DNA from: Streptococcus sp.
GTDB lineage: Bacteria > Bacillota > Bacilli > Lactobacillales > Aerococcaceae
DNA: 7,191 bases
Assembly (NCBI GenBank): GCA_015264885.1
Contig: JABZYY010000033.1
Span: forward strand, 4,042 to 11,232
Direction of reading: 5' to 3'
In this document: positions 4,911 to 7,191 of the stretch, in pieces
Position numbering within the stretch: the first letter of the stretch is position 1
How the letters are laid out: each line of letters opens with the position of its first letter
The notes under the pieces: model-generated
Told to the model about the DNA's origin: nothing
Seen by the model: only the letters and a program-made list of their open reading frames with translations
The model's database searches: none
Translations under genes and position numbers: made by a program

Positions 4911-5582
4911 TTATCTCCAATGATCTCGGGTTTGGGCTACTAGGATGAGTCCTTTTGTAAAGGAGATGGTCATCTTGTCACTTGTAAACTCATTGCTGAC
5001 AAGAGCCACTGGGTATGCGTAGCTTTTTGAATCGAGCGTGTATTTAACATCGACGAGGGTGACATTTTCCACAGGAGTCATACTAATAAAAGAAAGGTAC
5101 TTCGTAAAGTCTATCTTTTCAATCGTGTATGTGCCTGGCTGGATAAAGTTCACGACATTCGTTGCATCTTCGAACACCACATACGGAATAAGCGGTGCTA
5201 AGTCTGGTCGCATCATCGTCCATAGGGTACTTATCGCGTGGTCTACTCGCCCGCCAAAAGAACCGAGTACATGAATCGGCATCTCTTTGTAATGCTCCTT
5301 CACCCATAATAAAGCTACCTCAAAGTCAGTATCATCTTTTTCACAAGGGAGCTGGACAATAGTACCCGCTGCTTCATGAATCAAGTCGCGCTGTTCTTTT
5401 GTGACAGAATCAAAGTCCCCAATCGCTACTTCCATGGGAAGATGCTGGTCTAATAACCGAAGAGCCCCACCGTCGACGCCGACAAAACGGAAGTCTTCAT
5501 AAGCTTTACCGTATCTGTTTTCTAAGAGCGCCTTGATGTCCTCTTTAGTGTTTGGTCCTCCCAAGACAATCACAACTTCCAT
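4911..5582 (-). CDS. thiN: thiamine pyrophosphokinase
   Basis: ThiN transfers pyrophosphate from ATP to thiamine, giving the cofactor thiamine diphosphate. The 223-residue length is normal for bacterial TPK. The catalytic domain (about 1-140) shows GVDGG (35-39), GDFDS (55-59), EKDDTD (81-86) and GGRVDH (110-115), the acidic clusters that bind Mg-ATP. The smaller C-terminal thiamine-binding domain (about 145-220) has LSFISM (163-168), SNEF (196-199) and a terminal SFTKGLILV strand. It starts 11 bases after rpe, its GAGGG ribosome binding site touching the rpe end, so it is cotranscribed and probably translationally linked. It is the last gene of the rsgA-rpe-thiN unit. Confidence 0.95.
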   Translation of the reverse strand: MEVVIVLGGPNTKEDIKALLENRYGKAYEDFRFVGVDGGALRLLDQHLPMEVAIGDFDSVTKEQRDLIHEAAGTIVQLPCEKDDTDFEVALLWVKEHYKEMPIHVLGSFGGRVDHAISTLWTMMRPDLAPLIPYVVFEDATNVVNFIQPGTYTIEKIDFTKYLSFISMTPVENVTLVDVKYTLDSKSYAYPVALVSNEFTSDKMTISFTKGLILVAQTRDHWR

Positions 5583-5593
5583 CTTCGTCCCTC

Positions 5594-6238
5594 TTATGCT
5601 TCTTTGATTGAATCAATCGCAGCTTTGATATCTTCTGCGTAGTATACATATGAACCGGCAACGGCAACGTCTACCCCTGCTGCAGCGCAAAGTTTCGCTG
5701 TTTCGCCGTTCACTCCGCCGTCCACTTCGATTAAGTAGTGGTAGCCTTTTTCCTCGCGTAACGCTACTAACTCGCGAACTTTATCCAATGTTTCTGGAAT
5801 GAATGATTGGCCGCCAAATCCTGGATTTACTGTCATCACTAACACTAAGTCCACTTCGCTCAAGACTGCTGAGATGGCACTCACTGGTGTTCCTGGGTTA
5901 ATTACGACACCTGCTTTTACGCCTTCTGCTTTAATCGCTTGAAGCGCGCGGTGGATATGTGGAGTTGCTTCCACGTGAACAGAGATGTAGTCTGCTCCTG
6001 CTTTTGCGAATTGTGGAATGAAGCGTTCTGGGTTTTGTACCATTAAATGGCAATCTAATACTAAATCCGTCACAGGACGTAATCCTTCAACGATGTTTGG
6101 TCCTAATGTTAGGTTTGGAACGAATTGTCCGTCCATCGCATCGATATGAATCCAGTCTGCTCCTAATTTTTCGACTTTCTTAACGTCTTCTCCTAGTGTT
6201 GCAAAATTTGCGCTTAAAATTGATGGTGCTACTTTCAT
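5594..6238 (-). CDS. rpe: ribulose-phosphate 3-epimerase
   Basis: Rpe interconverts D-ribulose 5-phosphate and D-xylulose 5-phosphate in the non-oxidative pentose phosphate pathway. This 214-residue TIM barrel is the expected size. Visible active-site parts are S7 in the start APSILSANF, HIDAMDG (31-37) with metal ligands H31 and D33, CHLM (63-66) with H64, the phosphate-binding loop NPGFGGQ (138-144), and EVDGG (171-175) with acid D173. A GAGGAG ribosome binding site precedes the ATG. It lies 16 bases after rsgA and 11 before thiN, in one operon; this linkage is conserved across Firmicutes. Confidence 0.97.
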   Translation of the reverse strand: MKVAPSILSANFATLGEDVKKVEKLGADWIHIDAMDGQFVPNLTLGPNIVEGLRPVTDLVLDCHLMVQNPERFIPQFAKAGADYISVHVEATPHIHRALQAIKAEGVKAGVVINPGTPVSAISAVLSEVDLVLVMTVNPGFGGQSFIPETLDKVRELVALREEKGYHYLIEVDGGVNGETAKLCAAAGVDVAVAGSYVYYAEDIKAAIDSIKEA

Positions 6239-6254
6239 GTTCTGTCTCCTCTAT

Positions 6255-7145
6255 CTACTTTTTTCGTTTATATACTGGTTTTCTTTGGTCCAGTTCTTCA
6301 TAAAAACTCAAATAATGGTCGTATCGCTCTTGCCAAATGTCCCCTGACTCCACTCCGGCAATCACAGCGCAGTTTGGCTCATGTTGGTGCGAACACTCTC
6401 TGAATTTACATTCATGCTCTACTTCGACAAACTCTGGGAATAAATGCGGTAAGTCCTCTTTTTCAATCTCCATAAAATCAACCGTACTGAATCCCGGTGT
6501 ATCCGCAATCCACACGCCTTCGATTTCATGAAGCGATACGTGACGAGTCGTATGACGTCCCCGCCCTAACGCATTCGAAATCTCTCCCGTTTCTTGGTTT
6601 AATTCTGGAATCATCTCGTTCAGCAAGGTGGATTTCCCAACCCCGGACTGCCCTAAGAAGATGACCTTCTCACCACGCAAGCTCTCTAAGAGCGGTGTCT
6701 TGTCCTTCATGACTTCCTGTCCGAAATAAACCGGATAACCGATTTTTTCATAATGCGCCTTAATGTCCACAAGACGTGCCATTCCTGCTTCATCGAGCAA
6801 GTCGGTTTTTGTAATCATAATGACCGGATGTACATCCAAGCCTTCCAAGTAGACAAGGAAACGGTCGACAAGATGCGTCGAAAATTCTGGTTCGACAGCC
6901 GACATCACGATAATCCCGACATCCACATTGGCGACAGGCGGTCTCACGATGGCATTTTTTCGCGGCAAGATTTTCGTTAGCGTCCCTTCTTGCAAGTTAC
7001 TACTCTCGAACTCCACCACGTCTCCAACGAGTGGCGACTGGCCTCTTTTGCGAAACACTCCACGTGCACGCGTTTGATAGATGACTCCATCCGATTCGAT
7101 GTAGTAGAACCCGCTCAACGCTTTAATAATAATTCCTTGAGTCAT
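6255..7145 (-). CDS. rsgA: ribosome small subunit-dependent GTPase RsgA (YloQ/CpgA)
   Basis: RsgA is a circularly permuted GTPase that checks late maturation of the 30S subunit. The 296 residues match the short Firmicutes form. In order are an OB-fold (about 1-68) and a GTPase domain with motifs in permuted order: G4 TKTD (112-115), G1 GQSGVGKST (165-173), switch I GRGRHTTRH (194-202) and G3 DTPGF (215-219). A C-terminal zinc site C246-x4-C251-x-H253-x5-C259 follows. The tail is basic (KRKK), suiting rRNA contact. AAGGAG (7156-7151 on the minus strand) stands five bases before the ATG. It is the first gene of this operon inside the window; in many relatives a PP2C phosphatase and PASTA kinase lie upstream, which would fall beyond the right edge. 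Confidence 0.97.
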   Translation of the reverse strand: MTQGIIIKALSGFYYIESDGVIYQTRARGVFRKRGQSPLVGDVVEFESSNLQEGTLTKILPRKNAIVRPPVANVDVGIIVMSAVEPEFSTHLVDRFLVYLEGLDVHPVIMITKTDLLDEAGMARLVDIKAHYEKIGYPVYFGQEVMKDKTPLLESLRGEKVIFLGQSGVGKSTLLNEMIPELNQETGEISNALGRGRHTTRHVSLHEIEGVWIADTPGFSTVDFMEIEKEDLPHLFPEFVEVEHECKFRECSHQHEPNCAVIAGVESGDIWQERYDHYLSFYEELDQRKPVYKRKK

Positions 7146-7174
7146 AAGTACTCCTTCAAAGTAAAGATACTTTT

Positions 7175-7180
7175 ATTATA
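7175..7180 (-). promoter_or_regulatory. possible -10 box upstream of rsgA
   Basis: Read on the minus strand, 7180-7175 is TATAAT, 29 bases before the rsgA ATG. The matching -35 would fall outside the window, so the promoter cannot be confirmed. If rsgA is cotranscribed with an upstream kinase gene this may be only AT-rich spacer. Confidence 0.25.
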
Positions 7181-7191
7181 TAGTGTACGTC

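Overview
The window looks like chromosome of a low-GC Gram-positive, most likely a member of the Lactobacillales close to Carnobacteriaceae or Aerococcaceae. The evidence is the AT-rich sequence, strong AAGGAGG-type ribosome binding sites, a lactic-acid-bacterial L28, and the conserved Firmicutes order rsgA-rpe-thiN / rpmB (opposite strand) / Asp23-like yloU-fakA. The genus is inference.

Layout. On the minus strand at the right are rsgA (ribosome assembly GTPase), rpe (ribulose-phosphate 3-epimerase) and thiN (thiamine pyrophosphokinase), spaced by 16 and 11 bases and read as one operon. At the left, also on the minus strand, are a yloU-like Asp23/Gls24 gene and fakA (fatty acid kinase ATP-binding subunit). 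Between the blocks, rpmB (L28) is read on the plus strand with its own terminator. In related genomes thiN and rpmB are normally close together. Here about 2 kb of extra DNA separates them: a large palindromic element, a long stretch without genes, and a divergent pair made of a TetR-type regulator and a small HXXEE-family membrane protein, with operator-like dyads between them. A bidirectional terminator closes the pair against thiN.

The most notable content is non-coding. Two related structured elements lie in the window, copy A at 103-250 and copy B with its core at 2934-3074 (outer palindrome 2880-3124), in opposite orientations. Both fold into the same three-way junction. A long closing helix P1 leads to a 5-bp helix P3, an 8x7 internal loop, a P4 hairpin with a 6-base loop and a one-base bulge, and a P2 hairpin. 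The joining strands and internal loop are almost identical between copies, while P3 and P4 differ in sequence but keep their pairing. That is the pattern expected of a conserved RNA. G.U pairs, a C(UUCG)G tetraloop and tandem GA mismatches all favour the same element strand, plus for A and minus for B. I do not recognise it as a known RNA family.

Copy B is also flanked by two related terminator-like hairpins in inverted orientation, so it could be a mobile palindromic unit, a self-contained small-RNA gene, or both.
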